A stretch of DNA of 11,411 bases from the NCBI GenBank assembly GCA_003165495.1, contig PMMB01000200.1, forward strand, positions 1-11,411, written 5' to 3'. A program made the position numbers and the translations under genes. The DNA comes from Gammaproteobacteria bacterium (GTDB lineage Bacteria; Pseudomonadota; Gammaproteobacteria; Steroidobacterales; Steroidobacteraceae). The notes beneath the pieces were generated by a model that was not told the DNA's origin, did not search any database, and saw nothing but the letters and a program-made list of their open reading frames with translations. Shown in pieces: positions 1-6,219 of this stretch (positions within the stretch are counted from its first letter, which is position 1; the number at the start of each line of letters is the position of its first letter).

Positions 1-224
1 GGCGTCGGACTCAAGGCGGTGACCAGTATGAGTTTGCCGTCGGGTTTGTCCTTCAGACTCGCGATGTAGTCGAGCGCGATTTTCGCTTTGTAATGGCCGT
101 AGTTTTCAATGCTGGCAGCCGGAATCCCCAAGCGAGCGGCAATCTCGCCGATGGGTTTGAGGGTTGCATTCTGAGCGATCCCGATGTCGGAACTCACGAT
201 TTCTCCAGGTGTTGTCGCGGCCAT
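1..224 (-). CDS. fhs: Formate-tetrahydrofolate ligase, N-terminal part (runs off the left edge)
   Basis: Fhs joins formate to tetrahydrofolate using ATP to make 10-formyl-THF in the cytoplasm. The 74 visible codons on the minus strand show the family's N-terminal pattern: SSDIGIAQNATLKPIGEIA (residues 11-29), then NYGHYKAKI (41-49) and DKPDGKLILVTALSPT (59-74). In the family this last segment leads straight into the TPxGEGKTT ATP-binding loop, which is cut off here. ATG at 224 is the likely start; an in-frame ATG at 233 would add three residues, and neither has a clear Shine-Dalgarno. A TATATT (287-292, minus) could be a -10 element, which would place the hairpin at 241-270 in the leader. The family is normally about 550-560 residues, so most of the gene lies beyond the window. 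The family call is secure; completeness cannot be judged. Confidence 0.93.
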   Translation of the reverse strand, partial: MAATTPGEIVSSDIGIAQNATLKPIGEIAARLGIPAASIENYGHYKAKIALDYIASLKDKPDGKLILVTALSPT

Positions 225-240
225 TCGCCGCATTCATGGG

Positions 241-270
241 CATCGGGTCGTGCCAAAGGCCCGACCGATG
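241..270 (-). promoter_or_regulatory. Imperfect hairpin in the leader of fhs
   Basis: The 30 bases fold on themselves: six pairs CATCGG/CCGATG, one bulged G, three pairs TCG/CGA, a T/C mismatch, three pairs GCC/GGC and a three-base loop (plus-strand notation). The hairpin ends 8-17 bases upstream of the two possible fhs start codons. It could be a leader structure affecting fhs translation or a transcription barrier. No T-run follows it on either strand, so an intrinsic terminator is unlikely. The structure is seen; the function is inferred. Confidence 0.4.
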
Positions 271-332
271 TATTGATTGTCACAAGAATATAGCAAAACG
301 CGACCGCCCGAAACGGATCGACGATATGTTCC

Positions 333-1328
333 TCAGACGGTCAGTACGATTTTTCCGATGTGATTCGATGTCTCCATGAGCCGATGCGCTTCGCTGGCCT
401 CGGCCAGCGGAAACGTGGCGTGAATGGTGGGACGCACGCGACCCGCGGCGAGGAGAGGCCAGACGTTTCTTCGGACCGCATCGGCCACCTCGGCCTTCTG
501 AGCCACCGTTCGAGCCCGCAGCGTCGAGCCGGTGAGCGTCAGCCGCTTGGTGAGTATCGCGCCCATATTGATTTCCGCCCGCGTTCCGCCGAGCAGGGAA
601 ATCACGACGACTCGGCCGTCGAGGGCCGCGATTTCCAGATTGCGCGCGACGTAGCTGCCGGCAACCATGTCTAGAGTGACGTCGACTCCCTTGCCTCCGG
701 TCTCCGTGCGCATCACTTCGACGAAGTCTTCCGTGCGGTAATTGATTCCTCGGACGGCGCCAAGCCGTTCGCAAGCGCGCGCCTTGTCGTCAGATCCCGC
801 GGTCGCGAATACGCGCGCTCCCCATGCCGCGGCGAGTTGGATCGCGGTAGTGCCGATACCGCTGGTGCCGCCGTGAATCAGTACTGTGTCTCCCGCCTTG
901 CAGCGGCCGCGATCGAATAGATTGGTCCACACAGTAAAGAAGGTTTCTGGTATTGCGGCCGCTTCCACCATGCTGAATCCACTCGGCACGGGCAGGCACA
1001 GCGGCGCCGCCGCGATCGCGTAGCCCGCGTAGCCGCCTCCCGGCAGCAACGCGGTGACCTTGTCGCCTATATTCAATCCGGAGACCTTGGGTCCCAGCGC
1101 AACAATCTCCCCGGCGATTTCGAGCCCGGGCAAATCAGAGGCTCCGGCCGGGGCCGGATAGCGGCCTTGGCGCTGCATCACGTCCGGTCGATTGACTCCG
1201 GCGGCGGCCACGCGCACGAGCACTTCGCCCTCCCCGGGGTGCGGCACCGGTCTTAGCGCAGGCTTGAGCTGCTCCGGTCCACCCGGGGCAGCGATTTCAA
1301 TCACCGTCATTTCAAGAGGCACGGACAT
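333..1328 (-). CDS. PIG3-like NAD(P)H quinone oxidoreductase (zinc-free MDR family)
   Basis: This 331-residue protein has the full length of the zinc-independent medium-chain dehydrogenase/reductases related to TP53I3 (PIG3) and zeta-crystallin, which reduce quinones or other electrophilic carbonyls with NADPH. The N-terminal GroES-like domain carries AAAGVNRPDVMQRQGRYP (41-58) and LPGLEIAGEIVALG (66-79), hallmarks of the PIG3 branch. The Rossmann nucleotide-binding motif is HGGTSGIGTTAIQLA (152-166). No structural-zinc cysteine cluster is seen. The start at 1328 is well supported by AGGAG (1335-1339, minus) six bases upstream. A perfect palindrome at 1390-1405 lies about 60 bp upstream and may be its operator. 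It is divergent from the lipoprotein gene at 1566 and lies 108 bp upstream of fhs on the same strand. The physiological substrate cannot be told from sequence. Confidence 0.9.
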   Translation of the reverse strand: MSVPLEMTVIEIAAPGGPEQLKPALRPVPHPGEGEVLVRVAAAGVNRPDVMQRQGRYPAPAGASDLPGLEIAGEIVALGPKVSGLNIGDKVTALLPGGGYAGYAIAAAPLCLPVPSGFSMVEAAAIPETFFTVWTNLFDRGRCKAGDTVLIHGGTSGIGTTAIQLAAAWGARVFATAGSDDKARACERLGAVRGINYRTEDFVEVMRTETGGKGVDVTLDMVAGSYVARNLEIAALDGRVVVISLLGGTRAEINMGAILTKRLTLTGSTLRARTVAQKAEVADAVRRNVWPLLAAGRVRPTIHATFPLAEASEAHRLMETSNHIGKIVLTV

Positions 1329-1389
1329 TAGTTGCTCCTGGGCGCCAATACGTTTCCACCGTTACGCTTTCCGAACGCGAGGCGAGTCT

Positions 1390-1405
1390 AAATTAATGTT
1401 AATTT
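1390..1405. promoter_or_regulatory. Perfect 7-2-7 palindrome, candidate operator
   Basis: AAATTAATGTTAATTT has two perfect 7-base arms around a 2-base spacer, in an AT-rich patch of otherwise GC-rich DNA. It sits in the 237 bp region between two divergent genes, 62 bp upstream of the oxidoreductase start and 161 bp upstream of the lipoprotein start. Size and position suit a dimeric repressor (TetR or MarR type), but no such regulator gene is next to it. The arms are seen; the role is inferred. Confidence 0.4.
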
Positions 1406-1565
1406 TGATGCCAAGTGAGGAATCATCGCGGCGATTCTCGGTCGTATCCTACAGCAAGCATCGGCCACACTTCGGTTAGGCGCTCACAAATGGCATCGAT
1501 GGATCAAAGATGCGTCGTACTATGGTGGCCGGACATAGGAAATAATTTAAATCGAGGGGTGTCTT

Positions 1566-2336
1566 ATGGCTCAGGTGACTCGACGATTTTTCTTGGCATC
1601 GTCCGCTGCATTGTCAGTTGGATGCGCAATACGCCGACCGGTAGATGTGGCAACGGTGTCGTCATCACCGAACGTTCGTCAGCCGGTTGTGGGCCAGTCG
1701 TGGCGCTATTCGCAGCATGACCTCTTCACCCGGGCGCTCGTCGACACTCAAATCGACCGCGTTACCGAGATCAATCGCACTGTCGAGATCGCTTCGAGCA
1801 GCGAAGCGGTGAAAGACGACAATGGTGCGAAGTCACACTGGGGCACGGATTTCTTACGAAAGTATATTGGTCACCGTGATACGCCCGCTGGCGCCCTGCC
1901 GAGCGAGATACAGGGCCCTTGGGGTATGGTTCAGGTGGATCCGCATTGGGGCCAAGTTCAGGTCTACCAGACACCGATCCCACTTTGGCCGGAGCAGTTG
2001 CGGCCCGGCTGGCAGACTCACGTCAATACGAAGTACAAGACGCCCGGCAACCAAGACCCGTTGCCTTGGGACCAGACGATGAAGGCGCACGCCTGGGAGA
2101 CGCTTACCGTGCCTGCCGGCCAATTCAAGGTGCTTCGGTTTACCAACTTGATCAACTTCAGGCATGGCGACATTTCGCGGATAGATTCTGTGCGGCAGGA
2201 AACGCTTTGGTTCGCACCCGAAGTGGGCCGTTGGGTGGCTCGTGAAAGCAAGGGCAGCTACTATGCAGACGATTCGGCTGTAGATCAGTCCTACAATGAA
2301 AACGGCTTCCGCTGGGAGCTGCTCGAGTGGTCGTAG
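1566..2336 (+). CDS. Putative Tat-exported lipoprotein of unknown function
   Basis: The 256-residue product begins MAQVTRRFFLASSAALSVGC. TRRFFL fits the twin-arginine consensus (S/T)RRxFL, and Cys20 closes the hydrophobic stretch, as expected for lipid attachment, although the residues before it (SVG) are not a classic lipobox. The rest is rich in aromatic residues and probably beta-strand: WGQVQVYQTPIPLWP (128-142), WETLTVPAGQFKVLRF (177-192), ETLWFAPEVGRWVARE (212-227), GFRWELLEW (247-255). The VPAGxF...R plus W(F/Y)xPxVGRWV pattern occurs in uncharacterised envelope proteins; I do not recognise a function and no catalytic motif stands out. The start is supported by GAGGGG (1554-1559) six bases upstream. 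It lies between a divergent oxidoreductase and a co-directional LysR gene. Confidence 0.75.
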   Translation: MAQVTRRFFLASSAALSVGCAIRRPVDVATVSSSPNVRQPVVGQSWRYSQHDLFTRALVDTQIDRVTEINRTVEIASSSEAVKDDNGAKSHWGTDFLRKYIGHRDTPAGALPSEIQGPWGMVQVDPHWGQVQVYQTPIPLWPEQLRPGWQTHVNTKYKTPGNQDPLPWDQTMKAHAWETLTVPAGQFKVLRFTNLINFRHGDISRIDSVRQETLWFAPEVGRWVARESKGSYYADDSAVDQSYNENGFRWELLEWS

Positions 2337-2351
2337 CGGCGTAAGGCTGCG

Positions 2352-2390
2352 TAACCGCGGGCTGCGGTCCTGCGTCGCGACGGGCGGTTA
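2352..2390 (+). repeat. Inverted repeat between the lipoprotein and LysR genes
   Basis: TAACCGC (2352-2358) and GCGGTTA (2384-2390) are perfect inverted arms with a 25-base loop that itself holds the palindrome CGTCGCGACG (2373-2382). It lies after the lipoprotein stop and 26 bases before the LysR start. No T-run follows, so it is not a standard intrinsic terminator. It might be a weak terminator or an operator for the downstream regulator gene. Confidence 0.3.
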
Positions 2391-2415
2391 AATCCGCACG
2401 TGCACCGCATCCAAT

Positions 2416-3327
2416 ATGTTCATCCGCCAGCTCGAATATCTCGTCACCCTCGCTCGCGAAAAGCATTTCGCGAAGGCAGCCGAGGTTTGCCACGTGTCGC
2501 AACCGGCTCTGTCGTCGGCAATCCGCGGTTTGGAGAAGGAACTCGGCGTGATGATCGTGCAGCGGGGACGGCGATTTCTGGGACTGACGATCGAAGGCGA
2601 ACGAGTTCTCGCGTGGGCGCAGCAGACGTTGGCCTCGCTGTCATACATGCGCGAGGATGCGTCCGCCGCGAAATCGACCATGACAGGGACGCTGCGGGTC
2701 GGCGCGATACCGACGACCATGACCGCCGCTGCCTTCCTGACGGGACCGTGTTTTTCCGCGTATCCGAATATTCGCTACACGTTGTCATCCTTGACCGCCG
2801 ACGCCATCGTCAGTCAGTTGGATCACTTCGAACTCGATCTCGGCCTGACCTATCTGGATGACACGGTGATCGAGGGATTTGAAAAGCTGCATCTGTTTGA
2901 CGAGCGCTACGTCCTACTGGCCGACCGCAAGGTGTCGCTCGACCCCACGTTGACGTGGGAACAGGCGGCGCGACTGCCGCTGTGCCTGCTGACTGGAAAG
3001 ATGCGCAATCGGCAGGTCATTGAGGCCGCCTTTCGGCGAGCCGGCGTGCAGCCTACGGTTATTCTCGAGACTGATTCGTTGTTTTCGTTGTACGCCCACG
3101 TGAGCGAAGCCGGGCTCTTCAGCATCGTGCCTCACAGCCTGCTCAATTTTTTCGATCTCAAGAATCGCGTACAGGCCAGGCCGCTGTTGCCGCAGCTAAC
3201 CCGCGCCATCGGCTTGATCGCCCGCAACCAGCCGTCGCTGGCACCTATTACGGGCGCGGTGTGGGAAATTGCGCGCGGGCTCAATCTGCAGCCGCGATTC
3301 GACCTGGCGCTCGCTCAGTTGCCGTAG
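2416..3327 (+). CDS. LysR-type transcriptional regulator
   Basis: The protein has 303 residues, the usual LysR length. The N-terminal winged helix-turn-helix is clear: MFIRQLEYLVTLAREKHFAK, then AAEVCHVSQPALSSAIRGLE (21-40) and a wing ending around LTIEGERVL (57-65). From about residue 90 (TGTLRVGAIPT) to the end is the periplasmic-binding-like effector domain. From memory of the family, the MFIRQLEYLV/LAREKHF opening, FELDLGLTYLDD, LPLCLLTGKMRNRQ and VPHSLL resemble the LysR regulators found beside NAD-dependent formate dehydrogenase (fds) operons. That fits the fhs and tungstate genes nearby but is not proven. No strong ribosome binding site precedes the ATG at 2416; the start is set by the conserved N-terminus. 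The next gene on the same strand starts 116 bp downstream. Its target and ligand are unknown. Confidence 0.9.
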   Translation: MFIRQLEYLVTLAREKHFAKAAEVCHVSQPALSSAIRGLEKELGVMIVQRGRRFLGLTIEGERVLAWAQQTLASLSYMREDASAAKSTMTGTLRVGAIPTTMTAAAFLTGPCFSAYPNIRYTLSSLTADAIVSQLDHFELDLGLTYLDDTVIEGFEKLHLFDERYVLLADRKVSLDPTLTWEQAARLPLCLLTGKMRNRQVIEAAFRRAGVQPTVILETDSLFSLYAHVSEAGLFSIVPHSLLNFFDLKNRVQARPLLPQLTRAIGLIARNQPSLAPITGAVWEIARGLNLQPRFDLALAQLP

Positions 3328-3443
3328 CGTCGCTGATTCGGATGTATCATCGGCGCCATCTCGTGATCCACGGCCGCGCCGTCTTGGCGCTGGTTCCGGC
3401 GCGAGGCTTGGGAATTCGCGCTAGAGTGTAGGATCATCGCATT

Positions 3444-4376
3444 ATGACAACGGCCTATATCACCCACCCCGATTGCCTGCGCCACGAGATGGGTGCAGGG
3501 CATCCCGAGAGTCCCGCCCGCTTGAATGCCATCAATGAGCAGATGCGCACGTCCGGAATGCTGGACGAACTGCGCTGCTTGGAAGCGCCATTAGCGGATG
3601 CCGACGACCTCAAGCGAGTGCACCGTCCGGCATATGTGGATCTGATTTTTGCGAATGCACCGACTGAAGGGTATGTGCAGCTCGACCCGGATACCGCGAT
3701 GAATCCGCATAGCTTGAGCGCGGCGCGGCGTGCGGCAGGCGCGGGACTATTGGCGGTCGATGAGGTGATGGCTGGACGGTCCGTGAACGCGTTCTGCGCG
3801 GTGCGGCCCTGCGGCCACCATGCGACCCAGGTGCGCTCAATGGGCTTTTGCATTTTCAATAATATCGGCGTCGCGGCCGCCTATGCGCTCGAGAAAAAAG
3901 GCCTCGACCGGGTTGCGATCATCGACTTCGACGTCCACCACGGCAATGGCACCGAGGACATGTTCAGCGCGCCGCAATGGCGCGACCGCGTGCTGATGGC
4001 GAGTTTTTTTCAGCACCCCTTTTATCCGTACAGCGGCACTGCCAATCCCGCGCCCAACATGATCAATGTGCCGCTGGCCGAAGGCAGCGGCGGCGCCGCG
4101 GCAAAACAAGCCATCGAAGCGCAATGGCTGCCTGCGTTGGAAAACTTCAAGCCGGAGATGATTCTCATCTCCGCGGGGTTCGACGCGCACCGCGAAGATT
4201 TGTTGGGCGGAATGGCGCTTGTCGAGGCCGATTATGCGTGGATCACCCACGAAATGATGGCGCTGGCGGCGCGACATTCACAGCAGCGCATCGTCTCGAT
4301 GCTCGAGGGCGGCTACAACCTATCGGCGCTCGGGCGCAGCGCGGTGGCGCATGTGAAGACTCTTACCGAACATTAG
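3444..4376 (+). CDS. Histone-deacetylase-family Zn hydrolase (acetylpolyamine/acetoin-utilisation type)
   Basis: This 310-residue cytoplasmic enzyme has the arginase/deacetylase fold, and its family removes acetyl or similar acyl groups from amines. Visible landmarks: the substrate-entry motif GAGHPESPARL (17-27), the tandem catalytic histidines H125-H126 in RPCGHHAT, the zinc ligands D163 and H165 in DFDVHHGNGT (161-170), the third ligand D247 in SAGFDAH, and the transition-state tyrosine Y291 in LEGGYN. All active-site residues are present, so it is expected to be active. Bacterial homologues act on polyamines, AcuC-type acetyl-lysine or unknown substrates; the substrate here cannot be assigned. 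AGGAT (3430-3434) upstream serves as a weak ribosome binding site. Its last 14 bases overlap the convergent regulator gene. Confidence 0.93.
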   Translation: MTTAYITHPDCLRHEMGAGHPESPARLNAINEQMRTSGMLDELRCLEAPLADADDLKRVHRPAYVDLIFANAPTEGYVQLDPDTAMNPHSLSAARRAAGAGLLAVDEVMAGRSVNAFCAVRPCGHHATQVRSMGFCIFNNIGVAAAYALEKKGLDRVAIIDFDVHHGNGTEDMFSAPQWRDRVLMASFFQHPFYPYSGTANPAPNMINVPLAEGSGGAAAKQAIEAQWLPALENFKPEMILISAGFDAHREDLLGGMALVEADYAWITHEMMALAARHSQQRIVSMLEGGYNLSALGRSAVAHVKTLTEH

Positions 4377-5598
4377 CGGGTATCTGCTCGCTTGCCGCCG
4401 GCGCACTTGCAACCCGCTTGACCTTGGCCTTCGCGAAACGCCACCACGGCAGCGCCGCTGTCATCACCAGCACTTTACCCGGCGCAAGCGCTGGCTGGTA
4501 GCCGGGCAGTTTCGCCAGGATGCCGCTCCAACCCGCGCCCGCGAGCACTGTGCATAGGCGCTGGACGGCCGGGTGCGTGAGGTTGGGTTTGAGGCACGCG
4601 AGGAAGTAGTTCTCCTCGACCAGCGGCGCAAAATGCAGCCCAAACTGCAGCGCGGCGGCTTCGACGCCAACGCCGACATCGGCGAGACCGCTTGCCACGC
4701 ATGCCGCTACCGAGACATGCGTTTCCTCCGTCAACCCGTCGTAGCCCAGCAATGCGCTCGCATCGATGGAGTACTCGTGCATCAGGTGGTCGACCAACAT
4801 GCGAGTGCCCGAACCCGGCTGGCGATTGACGAAGCGCAGATGGTGCCGCACGACATCGGGGAAGGTGCGAACGATAGTTGCGTGCTCGCGACGTACCATC
4901 AAACCTTGCATGCGCCGGGAACAGCCGATCAGTTTGTGCAACCCGGGTTTGAGCAGGGGTTTGAGCGCCTTGGCGAATACCGGTGAGGCGCCGAGCAATA
5001 GCGGCACGTGAAAGCCGGCGACGAGGCACTGACTATCACTCAATGCGCGCAGACTGTCCACACTGCCCTGAAAGCGAATGTCCAGGTGCAGATCGGCGGC
5101 CTCGGCCGCGTGTTGCTGCAGCACGGGTAGCGCAATGTCATGGCTGGCGCGCACGGTGAGCAACTGATGGCGCTGGTCCCGCGCGTCGGTGAGTACGCGA
5201 GCGAGGTTGGAACGCAGCGCTTCGATGTGCGGCTGCATGCGCGTGCGCGCGCGGCGCTCGGCCCACAACAGTCTTTCGGCAAATTGCGTCGGCCGCGCTC
5301 GCTGGCCTTGGGACCAGATGATCAGTGGCTCGCCCAGCGTCTCCTCCCACTTCCTGAGCGAACCCCAGACATACCGGTACGAGCATCCGAGTGCCTGCCC
5401 GGCGTGACGGATCGAGCCGCCCTCGAGCACGGCGGCCAACAGGTCGAACAGCGGGTTGCTTAAGGCCGCGCCGCGCTGCTCGCCGGACTCAAATGCATAG
5501 CGCAGGTGCAGGCCGAGGGGAGGCTCGCCGGTGGCATTATTCAAGCCTTCAGCGGAACCACGCCGATGGGACTTCATCGCGATTTTTGTTTGGCGCAC
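4363..5598 (-). CDS. One-component oxyanion regulator: ModE/LysR-like HTH fused to a PBP-like (COG1910) domain
   Basis: In this 411-residue protein, residues about 48-110 form a winged helix-turn-helix like the N-terminus of ModE (LLAAVLEGGSIRHAGQALG at 53-71, then RYVWGSLRKWEETLGEPLI at 75-93). Residues about 145-370 match the periplasmic-molybdate-binding-like domain (PBP_like_2/COG1910), with FVNRQPGSGTRMLVD (256-270), a loop for oxyanion contact in the family, and VSVAACVASGLADVGVGVEA (295-314). There is no signal peptide, so the sensor is cytoplasmic. Proteins of this type sit with molybdate/tungstate ABC genes and are thought to read intracellular oxyanion. The first 45 residues are poorly conserved. 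GTG at 5598 is the longest start and ATG at 5577 an alternative; neither has a good Shine-Dalgarno. It lies downstream of tupBCA on the same strand, 50 bp after a broken small ORF, and overlaps the deacetylase gene tail-to-tail. Confidence 0.85.
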   Translation of the reverse strand: MRQTKIAMKSHRRGSAEGLNNATGEPPLGLHLRYAFESGEQRGAALSNPLFDLLAAVLEGGSIRHAGQALGCSYRYVWGSLRKWEETLGEPLIIWSQGQRARPTQFAERLLWAERRARTRMQPHIEALRSNLARVLTDARDQRHQLLTVRASHDIALPVLQQHAAEAADLHLDIRFQGSVDSLRALSDSQCLVAGFHVPLLLGASPVFAKALKPLLKPGLHKLIGCSRRMQGLMVRREHATIVRTFPDVVRHHLRFVNRQPGSGTRMLVDHLMHEYSIDASALLGYDGLTEETHVSVAACVASGLADVGVGVEAAALQFGLHFAPLVEENYFLACLKPNLTHPAVQRLCTVLAGAGWSGILAKLPGYQPALAPGKVLVMTAALPWWRFAKAKVKRVASAPAASEQIPANVR

Positions 5599-5648
5599 CC
5601 CGCTATTTTAACGCGTCTGAGAGCGCAGAGCAGCGCCAAAAGAACGAA

Positions 5649-5933
5649 TTACCACGGGCTGCACAACTTGAGCTCCTCAGCGCCGGCGTGGCGCGGGACG
5701 GACACCACGGCGATGTCGATTCCGTAGGTCGCGGTGAGTTCGACGGCAGTGATGACTTCAGAAGCGAGTCCGGTGACGATTACGCCTCCAGGCTTCATCA
5801 TGATCACCCTGCCCGGAAACAGGAGCGCATGGTTCGGGTCGAGAGTTCTAATTCGTTCGCCGTCATGGCGCGACGGGCGCTGTTCGGCCAAAACAGGTCA
5901 AAACGCGAGAACCGGAGGAAAAAGCTTTTTCAT
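5649..5933 (-). pseudogene. Small secreted-protein ORF interrupted by an in-frame TGA
   Basis: On the minus strand, AAGGA with a 7-base spacer precedes ATG at 5933, and the frame reads MKKLFPPVLAF, then TGA (5898-5900), then PVLAEQRPSRHDGERIR and on to TAA at 5649: 94 codons in one frame. The start is typical of an exported protein: two lysines, a hydrophobic core that continues past the stop, and VLA-E as a plausible signal-peptidase site. The C-terminal half is strand/helix-like (GGVIVTGLASEVITAVELTA, GIDIAVVSVP). I do not recognise the family. Reading one frame with a good ribosome binding site and signal peptide suggests a real gene hit by a single nonsense change (TGG or CGA to TGA), or less likely stop recoding. 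It lies between the ModA-like gene and the regulator gene, on the same strand. A downstream TTG (5891) could start a leaderless version but has no ribosome binding site. Confidence 0.5.
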
Positions 5934-6000
5934 GGGTTAGTCCTTCAGTGGCGACTCGTGTCGGGAGCCCCGAGACTAACTAACTTCTTTCCTGCTCACC

Positions 6001-6016
6001 TATGATCAGGATCATA
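6001..6016. promoter_or_regulatory. FNR/CRP-family-like palindrome, candidate operator
   Basis: TATGATCAGGATCATA has two perfect 7-base arms around a 2-base centre. Read as half-sites it is ATGAT-N4-ATCAT, which differs from the FNR/ANR consensus TTGAT-N4-ATCAA only at the outermost base on each side. It lies 67 bp upstream of the small ORF start (5933) and upstream of the regulator gene, a reasonable promoter position on the minus strand. The palindrome is seen; binding by an FNR-type protein is inferred. Confidence 0.4.
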
Positions 6017-6098
6017 CGACATGGCGCGCGAGCCGAAGCACCTTGTCTTGTCGTTCGATAACCCCACTGCGTTGCATCGACGCGAGCGTCCGGTACAG

Positions 6099-6120
6099 AA
6101 AAAATGGTCGACCCCTCGAC
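6099..6120 (-). terminator. Short possible intrinsic terminator after the tup operon
   Basis: Read on the minus strand, GTCGA-GGGG-TCGAC forms a five-pair stem with a four-base loop, followed after two bases by six Ts. It lies about 100 bp downstream of the ModA-like stop codon, where the transporter transcript could end. The stem is short, so termination would be weak or partial. Confidence 0.35.
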
Positions 6121-6167
6121 GTAGAGGACTCGAATCGCGTGCGGACGCAGCGTCTTCGGAAACTGCG

Positions 6168-6219
6168 GTGACTTTAGGACCATGGCCGTGGGTTGCTCTC
6201 GCAATGTACTTAAAGTCAC
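6168..6219 (-). repeat. Inverted repeat spanning the stop codon of the ModA-like gene
   Basis: GTGACTTTA (6168-6176) and TAAAGTCAC (6211-6219) are perfect 9-base inverted arms. In the minus-strand transcript the first arm contains the TGA stop of the ModA-like gene, and the 34-base loop holds a small hairpin TTGC-GAGA-GCAA with a GNRA-type loop. No T-run follows directly. It may stabilise the 3' end of the operon mRNA. Confidence 0.35.

Noticed and set aside
3376..3390. GCGCC-GTCTT-GGCGC hairpin after the LysR gene as a terminator.
   Set aside because: Five pairs only and no T-run follows; in GC-rich DNA this is expected by chance.
5649..5891. Faint resemblance of GGVIVTGLASEVITAVELTA...GIDIAVVSVP to the C-terminal domain of transketolases (ATGSEV...GI.VRVVSMP).
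   Set aside because: The frame has its own ribosome binding site and signal-peptide-like start at 5933, the resemblance is over only about 30 residues, and the rest of the domain is missing. A small secreted protein explains it better.
5873..5900. TGA followed by a small stem-loop as a possible selenocysteine (SECIS) signal.
   Set aside because: The loop is only about eight bases from the TGA, closer than in known bacterial SECIS elements, the stem is short, and selenocysteine in a signal peptide makes no sense.
5599..6215. Search for a molybdenum/tungsten-cofactor (Moco) riboswitch.
   Set aside because: I could not recognise the conserved core of the Moco RNA motif here or before tupB. Only the palindrome, the weak terminator, the stop-spanning repeat and the broken small ORF are visible.
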